Shown here one piece after another: positions 46,314 through 54,877 of a stretch of DNA of 64,000 nt. The notes below the pieces were generated by a model. That model was not told the DNA's origin, did not search any database, and saw only the letters and a list, made by a program, of their open reading frames with translations. Within the stretch, counting starts at the first letter, position 1, and the number at the start of each line of letters is the position of its first letter. Source of the DNA: Streptomyces thinghirensis (GTDB lineage: Bacteria > Actinomycetota > Actinomycetia > Streptomycetales > Streptomycetaceae); NCBI GenBank assembly GCA_021502835.1, contig JAKFGP010000002.1, positions 186,001-250,000 of the forward strand, written 5' to 3'. The translations under genes and the position numbers were made by a program.

Positions 46314-47580
46314 TTGAACGTGCGTCCGATATCGGGGGCGTCGCCGGCGGTGGGCCGGGGGCGGGGCGGCAGGGGACGCGGCAGGACACTGCCGGCGCTG
46401 GCACTGGGCGTGCTGCTGACGCTGACCGCGTGCGGTGGGGGGAGGGTCCGGCTCGGGAGCCGGGGCCGGGGGACGACGGCGGCAAGAACGCCAAGGACTC
46501 CACCGCGGCACAGAGCAAGCAGTCCGAGGCCGTCGTCAGCATCGCCCCGAAGAACGGGGCCGAGGCCGTCGACACCAGCGGCGACCTCAAGGTCGCCGCC
46601 GCGAAGGGCAAGCTCACGGAGGTCCTGGTCAAGGACGCCGAGGGCGCGAAGGTCGACGGGAAGATATCCGCGGACGGCGCCACCTGGACGCCGTCCACCC
46701 ACCTGGCCGCCGCCACCACCTACACCGTGCACGCGGTCGCCAAGGACTCCGAGGGCCGCACGGCCGCCGAGGACTCCCGCTTCACCACCCTGACGCCGAA
46801 GAACACCTTCATCGGCACCTTCACGCCGGAGGACGGCTCGAAGGTCGGCGTCGGCATGCCGTTCTCGATCCGCTTCACGCGGGGCATCACCAACCCCGAG
46901 GACGTCGAGAAGGCCATCCGCATCAAGACCGAGCCGGCCGTCGAGGTCGCGGGCCACTGGTTCGGCAACGACCGCCTCGACTTCCGCCCGGAGAAGTACT
47001 GGAAGGCCGGCACCAAGGTCACCGTCGACCTCAACCTCGACGGCGTCGAGGGCCGCGACGGGGTCTACGGCGAGCAGGCCAAGACCGTCTCCTTCACCGT
47101 CGGCCGCAGCCAGGTCTCCGTCGTCGACGCCAAGAAGCTCACGATGAAGGTCGTGCGGGACGGCAAGACCGTCAAGACCATCCCCATCACCACCGGCGCT
47201 CCCGGCTACGAGACCTGGAACGGCCAGATGGTCATCACCGAGCGGCTCCCGGTGACCCGGATGAACGGAGAGACGGTCGGCTACGGCGGCGAGTACGACA
47301 TCAAGGACGTCCCGCACGCCATGCGCCTGTCCACGTCCGGCACCTTCATCCACGGCAACTACTGGGGCGGCGACGCCTTCGGCAACCGCAACTCCAGCCA
47401 CGGCTGCATAGGCCTGCGCGACGGCGCGGCGGCTGGGACGAGAAGGCGCCGGCCGCCTGGTTCTTCGAGAACTCGCTCATCGGGGACGTGGTCGTGGTGA
47501 AGAACTCCAACGACGCGACCATCGCCCCGGACAACGGCCTCAACGGCTGGAACATGTCCTGGGAGAAGTGGAAGGCGTAA
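46314..47580 (+). CDS. L,D-transpeptidase lipoprotein 2
   Basis: Paralogue of the preceding gene with the same layout: lipobox LLTLTAC, a Gly/Ser/Lys linker (QSKQSEAVVSIAPKNGAEAV), two Ig-like domains (TFIGTFTPEDGSKVGVGMPF) and a YkuD domain with HGNYWGGDAFGNRNSSHGCI and its catalytic Cys. The end is WNMSWEKWKA. TTG start at 46314 behind GAGGGGAG. Indels near 46440 and 47428. A TACGAT box at 46246-46251 may be its own promoter. Both copies keep catalytic residues, so both are probably active. Confidence 0.91.
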
Positions 47581-47586
47581 GCCGGC

Positions 47587-47619
47587 GGTGCCCCGCGTCC
47601 CGAAGGGGCGCGGGGCACC
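47587..47619 (+). terminator. Terminator after L,D-transpeptidase 2
   Basis: Perfect 11-base stem GGTGCCCCGCG (47587-47597) with CGCGGGGCACC (47609-47619), loop 11 bases, six bases after the stop codon. Confidence 0.85.
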
Positions 47620-47660
47620 CACAACCCCCACGGCGGTGAACGCCCGCTAACCTGCGGAGC

Positions 47661-48460
47661 ATGACCGTACATCTGGAAGTCGCCGAAGGCATTGGCACGC
47701 TGCGCCTGGACCGTCCGCCCATGAACGCGCTGGACATCGCCACCCAGGACCGGCTCAAGGAACTCGCCGAGGAGGCCACCCGCCGCGATGACGTGCGCGC
47801 CGTGGTGATCTACGGTGGCGAGAAGGTGTTCGCGGCGGGCGCGGACATCAAGGAGATGCAGGCGATGGACCACGCGGCGATGATCCAGCGCGCCCGCGGC
47901 CTGCAGGACTCCTTCACGGCCGTGGCCCGCATCCCCAAGCCGGTGGTCGCGGCGGTCACCGGATACGCCCTCGGCGGCGGCTGCGAACTCGCGCTCTGCG
48001 CCGACTTCCGCATCGCCGGGGAGAACGCCAAGCTCGGCCAGCCCGAGATCCTGCTCGGCCTGATCCCCGGCGCGGGGCGGCACCCAGCGGCTCTCCCGGC
48101 TGGTCGGCCCCTCCAAGGCCAAGGACCTCATCTTCACCGGCCGCCAGGTGAAGGCCGACGAGGCGCTGGCACTCGGCCTGGTGGACCGCGTGGTGCCGGC
48201 CGCCGAGGTCTACGAGCAGGCGCACGCCCGGGCGGCGCGGCTCGCGAAAGGGCCCGCCATCGCGCTGCGCGCGGCGAAGGAGGCGATCGACACGGGTCTG
48301 GAGACGGGACATCGAGACCGGTCTCGCCGTCGAGCGGAACTGGTTCGCGGGTCTGTTCGCCACCGAGGACCGCGAGCGGGGGATGCGCAGCTTCGTGGAG
48401 GAGGGCCCCGGAAAGGCGAAGTTCCTCTGGAGTGCGTTCCTCAGAGTGTGTTCCTCTTAG
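47661..48460 (+). CDS. Enoyl-CoA hydratase/isomerase family protein
   Basis: Crotonase-fold enzyme, about 265 residues, likely hydrating enoyl-CoA in fatty acid or amino acid breakdown. Motifs: IGTLRLDRPPMNALDIATQD, oxyanion-hole loops VFAAGADIKEMQAMD and GYALGGGCELALCADFRIA (Glu included), and GQPEILLGLIPGAG. ATG at 47661 lies exactly 7 bases after TAACCT, suggesting a leaderless message. Indels near 48075 and 48308. As written the protein ends KAKFLWSAFLRVCSS; an extra G near 48428 could hide an earlier natural stop after KAKFL. Confidence 0.88.
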
Positions 48461-48744
48461 CGCGCTCGATGAAGTGGGTCCGCATCACTCGCAGTTGACG
48501 CGGTGTCTGATTCCGGGTCCCTCGATGGGGCGGTTTATGGCAGCCTTAACGCACCATTAAGCGCGTCTTGTCGAGGAGTCCGCCGCTTGTCTCCGGCCGA
48601 GTCGTCCGCGCAGGTCAGTGGGGCTGTCACCGGCTCCGAACTGCCCGCGGCATATGCCGATCGACCGCTGTCGAGCCAGGGCTCGGCAGGGCGTATTCCC
48701 CGGGAACGGCCACGGAGCCTCCCGGGGACGGCCATGATGGGGGC
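48461..48744 (+). promoter_or_regulatory. Upstream region of the anti-sigma-type ATPase gene
   Basis: 284 bases without a convincing gene. It contains CTTAACGCACCATTAAG near 48546-48562, an imperfect inverted repeat in an AT-richer patch, possibly part of a promoter or operator. No other structure is evident. Confidence 0.3.
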
Positions 48745-49248
48745 ATGGCGGGGCTGGAGGGTACGGAACAGCCGCGGGGAGCTGGACGGGCGACCGCGGC
48801 GCGCTGGTCGCCGGCGGTCGAGGACGAGAGCGCGCTCAAGGCGCTGGAGTTGTTCGGAAACCCGACGGAGCGCGAGGTCCCGTTACCGTCCCGCCCCGAG
48901 TCCGCCGCCACCGCCCGCCGGCTGGCCCAGGTCGTGGCCCTGCGCCAGTGGAAACTCGGCCCCAAGGTCACGGAGGACACCGTCCTGCTCGTCTCCGAGC
49001 TGGTGGGCAACGCCGTACGCCACACCGGTGCCCGTATCTTCGGCCTCCACATGCGCCGCCGCCCCGGCTGGATCCGCGTCGAGGTCCGCGACCCCTCCCG
49101 GGGACTGCCGTGTCTGATGCCGGTGCAGGAGACGGACATCAGCGGGCGCGGCCTCTTCCTCGTCGACAAGCTGTCCGACCGGTGGGGCGTCGATCTGCTG
49201 CCGCGCGGCAAGACCACCTGGTTCGAGATGCGGGTCGTGGACCGCTGA
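48745..49248 (+). CDS. Anti-sigma-factor-type ATPase (HATPase_c, SpoIIAB/RsbW group)
   Basis: 167-residue cytoplasmic protein with an intact frame. It has the GHKL ATP-binding fold: N-box VSELVGNAVRHTGARIFGLH, G1 box VEVRDPSRGLPCLM (Ser where many members have Gly), G2 box ISGRGLFLVDKLSDRWGV. Streptomyces encode dozens of such proteins, acting as anti-sigma factors or in conservon-like switches. No sigma factor or antagonist gene is adjacent, so the partner is unknown. ATG at 48745 is the only reasonable start at the conserved length. Confidence 0.87.
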   Translation: MAGLEGTEQPRGAGRATAARWSPAVEDESALKALELFGNPTEREVPLPSRPESAATARRLAQVVALRQWKLGPKVTEDTVLLVSELVGNAVRHTGARIFGLHMRRRPGWIRVEVRDPSRGLPCLMPVQETDISGRGLFLVDKLSDRWGVDLLPRGKTTWFEMRVVDR

Positions 49249-49345
49249 GGTCCCATCTGCCGCTGGAAGCAGCCCCGTTCGGTGGACACGCCACCTACGG
49301 GTGAAGATCCGCGCTCCGGCGCCGCGAAGCCGGGATCGTACCGGC

Positions 49346-49957
49346 ATGATCACCACACCCCTGCGGCGACGGGCCGCTGCCGCCGTCCTGTCCTCTCCGC
49401 CGTCCTCGCCACCTCGGCCGCCACCGTCCCCGGAGCGGCGGCCCCGGCGACGGCTCCCGCCAAGGCCGCCCCCGCCTGCCCCCCAGTTCGACGACAAGCT
49501 CAAGGCCGCCGCCGATTCCGGCGTCGACGTCGCCCGCATCACGCCCGAGCCGGTCTGGCGCACCACGTGCGGCACCCTCTACCGCAGCGACAGCCGGGGC
49601 CCGCAGGTCGTCTTCGAGGAGGGCTTCCACGCCAAGGACGTTCAGAACGGCCAGTACGACGTCGAGAAGTACGTCCTGGTCAACCAGCCCTCGCCGTACG
49701 TCTCGACGACCTACGACCACGACCTCTACAAGACCTGGTACAAGTCCGGGTACAACTACTACATCGACGCCCCCGGCGGCATCGACGTCAACAAGACCAT
49801 CGGCGACACCCACAAGTGGGCCGACCAGGTCGAGGTCGCCTTCCCCGGCGGCATCCAGCGGCAGTACGTCATCGGCGTCTGCCCGGTCGACCGGCAGACC
49901 AAGACCGAGATCATGAGCGAGTGCGAGAGCAACCCGTACTACAAGCCCTGGCACTGA
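49346..49957 (+). CDS. Secreted pierisin-type ADP-ribosyltransferase (ScARP-like)
   Basis: Secreted mono-ADP-ribosyltransferase closely like ScARP of S. coelicolor and Scabin of S. scabies, which modify guanine nucleosides or DNA. The catalytic core is intact: VWRTTCGTLYRSDSRGPQVV with the NAD-binding Arg, NQPSPYVSTTYDHDLYKTW with the STT motif, and WADQVEVAFPGGIQRQYVIG with the Q-x-E pair. Two cysteines (TTCGTL and GVCPVD) and another in SECESN may form disulfides. The signal peptide (MITTPLRRRAAAAVLS, then AVLATSAATVPGAAAP) is split by two compensating indels near 49390 and 49475. About 203 residues. It is not adjacent to a visible immunity gene. Confidence 0.92.
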   Translation: MITTPLRRRAAAAVLSSPPSSPPRPPPSPERRPRRRLPPRPPPPAPQFDDKLKAAADSGVDVARITPEPVWRTTCGTLYRSDSRGPQVVFEEGFHAKDVQNGQYDVEKYVLVNQPSPYVSTTYDHDLYKTWYKSGYNYYIDAPGGIDVNKTIGDTHKWADQVEVAFPGGIQRQYVIGVCPVDRQTKTEIMSECESNPYYKPWH

Positions 49958-49984
49958 CGGCCCCGGTCCGGGGCAGGCCCCGAC

Positions 49985-50623
49985 TCAGGGCCGGAGGAAC
50001 AGCGCCTCCGACCCCACCGGCCGGTAGCCCGCCGCCTGGAACGCCCGCAGACTGCGGGCGTTCCCCGCCGACACCTGGGCCCACACCACCTCACCCCCGG
50101 CCAGCTGCCGCGCCGCCGTCACCAGGCGCCGCCCCAGCCCCCGGTGCCGTACCCCCGCCGCCACCTCCACCGCGGCCTCCAGCCGCCCGGCGACCCCGCG
50201 GCCCAGCACGAGCACCCCGCCGTCCGCCGCCCACACCCGCACGTCGTCGCGTCGCCGGCGGGCCGAGACCACCCGGGGATGCCCGGGGTCGGCGACCTCC
50301 GTCAGCGCGATCCCGGGGCGGCCCGGAAGCGGAGCACCGGTCAGCAGCACGTCGATCGTGTCGGTCGTCCGTCCCGTGCGCTCCATGAACGCGGTCAGGA
50401 ACCGCGCGTTCATCGTGGCGGCGAGAGGGTCGCAGCCGAGTCCGTCCAGTGTCTCGCGCACCCACCGCGGGTCCTCGTCCGTGAAGACGACCGAGTGCGC
50501 CGTGAATGCGATCACCCCGGCATCCCGGCCGCCGTGCTGCGGCACCACGGTGGTCCCGCCGTCCGCCGCCGGGAAGACGCCCAGCGCCGCCGCGTCCAGA
50601 ATGTCCCGCAGGCTCTCCGCCAC
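49985..50623 (-). CDS. GNAT-family N-acetyltransferase
   Basis: 212-residue protein with an intact frame. The N-terminal half (LRDILDAAALGVFPAADGGT, GVIAFTAHSVVFTDEDPRWV) is less conserved. The C-terminal half has the GNAT acetyl-CoA loop AAGVRHRGLGRRLVTAARQL and the closing NARSLRAFQAAGYRPVGSEA. The substrate is unknown. The GTG at 50623 is preceded by AAGGAG at 6 bases and fits the conserved start. It is convergent with the ADP-ribosyltransferase gene (27 bases between stops) and divergent from a MerR gene. Confidence 0.85.
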   Translation of the reverse strand: MAESLRDILDAAALGVFPAADGGTTVVPQHGGRDAGVIAFTAHSVVFTDEDPRWVRETLDGLGCDPLAATMNARFLTAFMERTGRTTDTIDVLLTGAPLPGRPGIALTEVADPGHPRVVSARRRRDDVRVWAADGGVLVLGRGVAGRLEAAVEVAAGVRHRGLGRRLVTAARQLAGGEVVWAQVSAGNARSLRAFQAAGYRPVGSEALFLRP

Positions 50624-50671
50624 ACCGCGCTCCTTGAGTCTCCACCCACTGGAAGGCCCACACTCCCAGAC

Positions 50672-51584
50672 ATGATCGAAGACGGCACCGGTCTCACGAC
50701 CATCGGCGAACTGGCGCGCACCACCGGACTGTCGGTGCGCACCATCCGCTACTGGTCCGACGAGGGCGCCCTGCCCCCGGTGACCGGCTCCGCGGGCGGC
50801 TACCGGCTCTACGACGCCGCCTCCGCCGCCCGCCTGGAGCTGATCCGCACCCTGCGCGAACTCGGCCTCGGCCTGGACGCCGTACGCCGCGTCCTGTCCG
50901 GCGAGACGACGGTCGCGCAGGTCGCGGCGGCGCACGTGAGCGCCCTGGACGCGCAGATCAGCTCACTGCGGGTGACCCGTGCGGTGCTGTCGACCGTGGC
51001 ACGACGCGGCTCGACCGCCGAGGAGATGACCCTGATGAACAAACTGGCGCGACTGTCCACCGCCGAACGACGACGCATCATCGAGGACTTCATGGCGGAG
51101 GTCTTCGAGGGCGTCGACGCCGCGGACCCCGACATCCGCACCCGCCTGCGCTCGCCGCGCCGACCTGCCCGACGACCCCACCCCCGAGCAGGTGGACGCC
51201 TGGGTGGAGCTGGCCGAGCTGATCCAGGACCCGGAGTTCCGGGCGACGATGCGCAGGATGATCGAGTTCAACGCGACCGACCGGGGGCCGGACGTCCCCG
51301 CCGGCTCCTCCCTGTGGTTCGTGAGCCGCCTGGTGCGGCCCGCGGGCGACGCGCTGAGGGAGGGCGTCCCGCCGGACTCGCCACAGGCCGCCGACATCCT
51401 GCGCGCGCTGATCGGCGACGCTGACCCGGCCGTCGTGCGGGATCGCCTCACGTCGGTGACGAACGTCCGCCTCGTCCGCTATCGGGAGCTCTCCGCGATC
51501 GTGAACGGCGTGGAGCCTCCGTCCGCCTACGAGGAGGAGTTCGGGTGGGTGGTCGCCGCACTGGGTGCCCGGACGGGCAGCTAA
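50672..51584 (+). CDS. MerR-family regulator with large C-terminal domain
   Basis: About 304 residues. The winged helix is clear: TIGELARTTGLSVRTIRYWS, then GSAGGYRLYDAASAARLELI. A coiled region (LDAQISSLRVTRAVLSTVAR) follows, then a helical C-terminal domain of about 180 residues (MNKLARLSTAERRRIIEDFM, FRATMRRMIEFNATDRGP) resembling ligand-binding domains of TipA/BmrR-like regulators only in size. One indel near 51157. ATG at 50672 lies 7 bases after CACACT, a weak leaderless-type box. Target unknown; the divergent GNAT gene is one candidate. Confidence 0.85.
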
Positions 51585-51639
51585 TCTGACCTGCGTCAGA
51601 AGGTCGGAATGACCCATGCACGAGATGAGGGGCGGATCG

Positions 51640-51853
51640 GTGGCGGACATCGAGGAAGCACGCAAGCAGTTCGAGCGGATCGACACGGACGGGGGACGGG
51701 TTCATCACCGCCGCCGAGTTCAAGACCGCGCTGGCCCAGGGCGGCGACTGGAACGTCACCGAGTCGGTGGCCGAGGCGATCATCGCCGGCCGTGACCTCG
51801 ACGGGGACAAGCTGCTGTCGTTCGACGAGTTCTGGACGCACCTCAACAAGTGA
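51640..51853 (+). CDS. Small EF-hand calcium-binding protein
   Basis: 70-residue protein with two EF-hands: loop 1 DTDGDGFITAAEF (after restoring the frame) and loop 2 RDLDGDKLLSFDEF. Both loops keep the acidic residues at positions 1, 3, 5 and 12. One extra G near 51693 breaks the frame; without it the gene is 213 bases. GTG at 51640 follows GAGGGG. Streptomyces have several such calmodulin-like small proteins with possible roles in aerial growth. It stands alone, with a hairpin after the stop. Confidence 0.88.
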
Positions 51854-51862
51854 CGACGCCGT

Positions 51863-51901
51863 GAGGGGCGCCCGTCTGGTCACCCCCGGAGGGCGCCTCT
51901 C
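51863..51901 (+). terminator. Terminator after the EF-hand gene
   Basis: GAGGGGCGCCC (51863-51873) pairs with GGGCGCCTCTC (from 51891) with one imperfect position, ten bases after the stop. Confidence 0.65.
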
Positions 51902-52000
51902 CGTGGAATAGCCCGCCACGGCCGGAGGTTGAGCTGATCACCGGCGCGAGCCGCCGGCTCCGCACGACATGACCTCCGAAGGGCCAGGCGAGTCAGCATC

Positions 52001-52661
52001 ATGAAGATCGGCATCATCGGCGCGGGCAACATCGGCGGCAACCTCACCCGAAGGCTGACCGCCCTCGGACACGACGTATCAGTCGCGAACTCCCGCGGCC
52101 CGCACACGCTCACCGCACTGGCCGAGGAGACCGGCGCCACCCCGGTGCCGGTCGAGGAGGCGGCGCGTGACGCCGAGGTCGTGGTCGTCACCATCCCGCT
52201 GAAGGCGATCCCGGACCTGCCGTCCGGCGTCCTCGACGGCGCCGCCGACGGCGTGGCGGTCATCGACACGAACAACTACTACCCGCGGCAGCGCGACGGG
52301 CGGATCGCGGCCATCGAGGACGAGGGCCTCACCGAGAGCCGCTGGACCGAACGCCACCTCGGCCACCCGGTGATCAAGGCCTTCAACGGCACGTACGCCC
52401 AGGACATCCTGGAGCGCCCGCGCCCGGCCGGCGCCCCGGACCGCCTGGCCCTCCCGGTCGCCGGCGACGACGAGGCGGCCAAGGCCAAGGTCAGGGTCCC
52501 TGATCGACGACCTCGGCTTCGACACCGTGGACGCCGGTGGCATCGACGAGTCCTGGCGCCAGCAGCCCGACACCCCGGTGTACGGCCTGCGCTCGGGCGT
52601 CGAGAACGTCACCAAGGCACTGGCGGAGGCCGATCCGGAGCGGCCCGCGGGCTTCAGGGGC
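52001..52661 (+). CDS. NADP/F420-dependent reductase-like protein (NADPH:F420 family)
   Basis: Rossmann-fold protein, about 220 residues. The nucleotide loop is MKIGIIGAGNIGGNLTRRLT with ANSRGPHTL after the second strand, a pattern shared by F420-dependent NADP reductases and FNO-like proteins. Later blocks are VVVVTIPLKAIPDLPSG, VIDTNNYYPRQRDG, VIKAFNGTYAQDIL and DSWRQQPDTPVYG-like residues. Exact substrate unknown. One indel near 52497. The similarity to the family ends at about PAGFRG, but no stop codon is found there; the frame runs on into the antisense of the next gene, so the end is approximate. Confidence 0.75.
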
Positions 52662-52688
52662 TGGGTCCTGCCCGCCGGACAGACCCCA

Positions 52689-53242
52689 GGCGCCGTCGGC
52701 CCATTGCCTCAGCGCCGCCTTGCTCGCGAAGTCCGCCACGTTGGTGTCGACCGGGTCGTCGGTGTACTGGTGGAAGCGCCACGTGGCCTGGATGCGGGGC
52801 TTGCCGGCCGTCACGTAGTCGGCGATCCAGAGACCGTCGCCCGCGTACGAGGTGGTGTCCACGTTCAGCCAGTAGTTTCTGTTCGCGTAGAGGATCACCC
52901 GGTTGTCCGGCCGCAGCGCCTTCACCTTCCGGATGAAGCTGTCCTTCTCCGCGTTGCTCGCATGGGTGCCCTCACCCGTCGTCTCCCAGTCGACGGCGAG
53001 GATGTCGCCGGCCCGGTCGGGGGCCTTGGAGACGAAGTACTCGGCCTGGGCGGTGAGGTTGCCCGGCCACAGGAGTGGTAGAAGCCGACGACGAGTCCGG
53101 CGTCGCGGGCCCGTTTCGTCTGGGCGGCGAGCTTGGGGTTGACGTACGAACGGCCCTCCGTCGCCTTCACGAAGACGAAGGAGAGGCCGTCCGTGTTGTA
53201 GGTGGAGGACTGGTAAGCGCTGACGTCGATGCCGCGCAGCAT
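52689..53242 (-). CDS. GH25-type lysozyme (muramidase-like)
   Basis: Glycoside hydrolase family 25 fold. Start MLRGIDVSAYQSSTYNTDGL, then FVFVKATEGRSYVNPKLAAQ, DILAVDWETTGEGTHASNAE with the catalytic acid, VILYANRNYWLNVDTTSYAG and WRFHQYTDDPVDTNVADFAS. No signal peptide is visible, as in many actinobacterial members. ATG at 53242 behind GAGGGAG. One indel near 53075. The expected C-terminus after RQWADGA lacks a stop as written, and the frame is open to 52491; the lower coordinate is an estimate. Confidence 0.85.
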
Positions 53243-53335
53243 GACCACTCCCTCGGATACCGGTGGGGCTGAAAGTGCCCCATGGACCCTAGGTAGTTGT
53301 CATGCCCGGGAATCGGCCGCCGTACGCCGGTCGGA

Positions 53336-54782
53336 TCAGGGGGCGGAGGAGGGGACCGCGGCGCGGGTGGCGTCGTCGGCGGAGACGGCCTGGCCCTCGC
53401 CCTCGGCCTCTCCCTCGTCCAGGGAGACGTCCTCGGTCTCCTTGCCGAGGAGGAGAGCGGTCAGCGTCAGCACCGCCATCGCGGAGAGGTAGACGCCGAC
53501 CAGCCACGGCGAGCCGTCACCGGCTCTCCCACAGCGCCACCGCGATGAACGGGGCGACGGCCGCTCCGAGGATCGAACTGACGTTGTACGAGATACCGGA
53601 ACCGGTGTAGCGCACGCTCGTCGGGAACAGCTCCGGCAGCAGCGCGCCCATCGGGCCGAACGTCATGCCCATCAGCGTGAAGCCGAGGACCAGCCACAGC
53701 ACCACACCGAGCGTGCCCAGGCCGATCAGCGGCACCCACACCAGGCCGAAGACCACGATCGCGGCGGTGACCCAGATCAGGGTGGCGCGGCGGCCGTACT
53801 TGTCGGCGAGCGGGCCGGAGACCAGGGTGAACACGGCGAAGAAGAGCACGCCGAAGATCATCATCAGCACGAACGTGGTGTAGCTGTACCCCCAGACCCG
53901 GCACGGCGGCGTCCTTCGCGGTGCGCCCGTAGCTCAGCGAGAACGTGGTCATCAGGTAGAAGAGCACGTACGTCGCCAGCATGATGAAGGTGCCCAGGAT
54001 CAGCTGCTTCCAGTGGCCCTGGACCACGGTGGCCAGCGGCAGCTTCCGCACCTTCCCGGCCTGCTGGGTCTTGGCGAACACCGCCGACTCCACGAGCCGC
54101 GAGCGCACCCACAGTCCGATCGCGACCATCACCGCGGAGAACAGGAACGGGATGCGCCAGCCCCAGCTCGTGAAGGCCTCGGAGGGCTGCGTGGGTCGGC
54201 GCCGAGCCGCGGACGGCAACAGCGCCCCGATGATCAGGAACAGGCCGTTGCCGATGATGAAGCCGAGCGGGGCGCCCAGCTGCGGGAAGGTCCCGTACAG
54301 GGCGCGCTTGCCGCGGGCGCGTTCTCGGTCGCGACCAGCGCGGCCCCGCTCCACTCGCCGCCGAGCGCGAAGCCCTGCGCGAGCCGCATCAGCACGAGCA
54401 GCGCGGTGGCCACCCAGCCGGCCTGTGCGTACGTCGGGAGTACGCCGATCAGGAACGTGGCGATGCCCATGGTGAGCAGCGAGACCACCAGCGTCTTCTT
54501 GCGGCCGAGCCGGTCACCGAGGTGCCCGAAGAACACGGCCCCGATCGGACGGGCCACCATCGCGGCGCCGAAGACCGCGAAGGACGACAGCAGTGCCGTG
54601 GTCGGGTCGCTGTTCGGGAAGAAGAGCGACGGGAAGACCAGGACGGCTGCGGTCGCGTAGATGTAGAAGTCGTAGAACTCGATCGTCGTGCCGATGAGGC
54701 TGGCGATGAGGACGCGGGACCGCGGATTGACGGGTGCCGGGGCTGATCCGGTGGCTGGTGCGGGCATCTCTCGGTCTTTCAC
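53336..54782 (-). CDS. MFS transporter, metabolite:H+ symporter (MHS) type
   Basis: Inner-membrane carrier of about 482 residues with 12 hydrophobic segments. MHS/ShiA-type signatures: LIASLIGTTIEFYDFYIYAT, FFGHLGDRLGRKKTLVVSLL, RLAQGFALGGEWSGAALVAT and GPLADKYGRRATLIWVTAAI. Family members carry shikimate, citrate, proline/betaine and similar organic acids; which one cannot be told. The C-terminal tail is acidic (ETEDVSLDEGEAEGEG). Start taken at the GTG at 54782; an ATG at 54767 is also possible. Indels near 53523, 53893, 54200 and 54320. It lies 95 bases downstream of sdaA on the same strand. Confidence 0.88.
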
Positions 54783-54877
54783 GTGCGAAAAGTGCTGGCA
54801 CCGTCACGATCTCAGGCGTCTCATTTTTCAGTCGTCACATGTCACGATGTGAGATGAGGCGAGAGGGGGCCGCGCCC

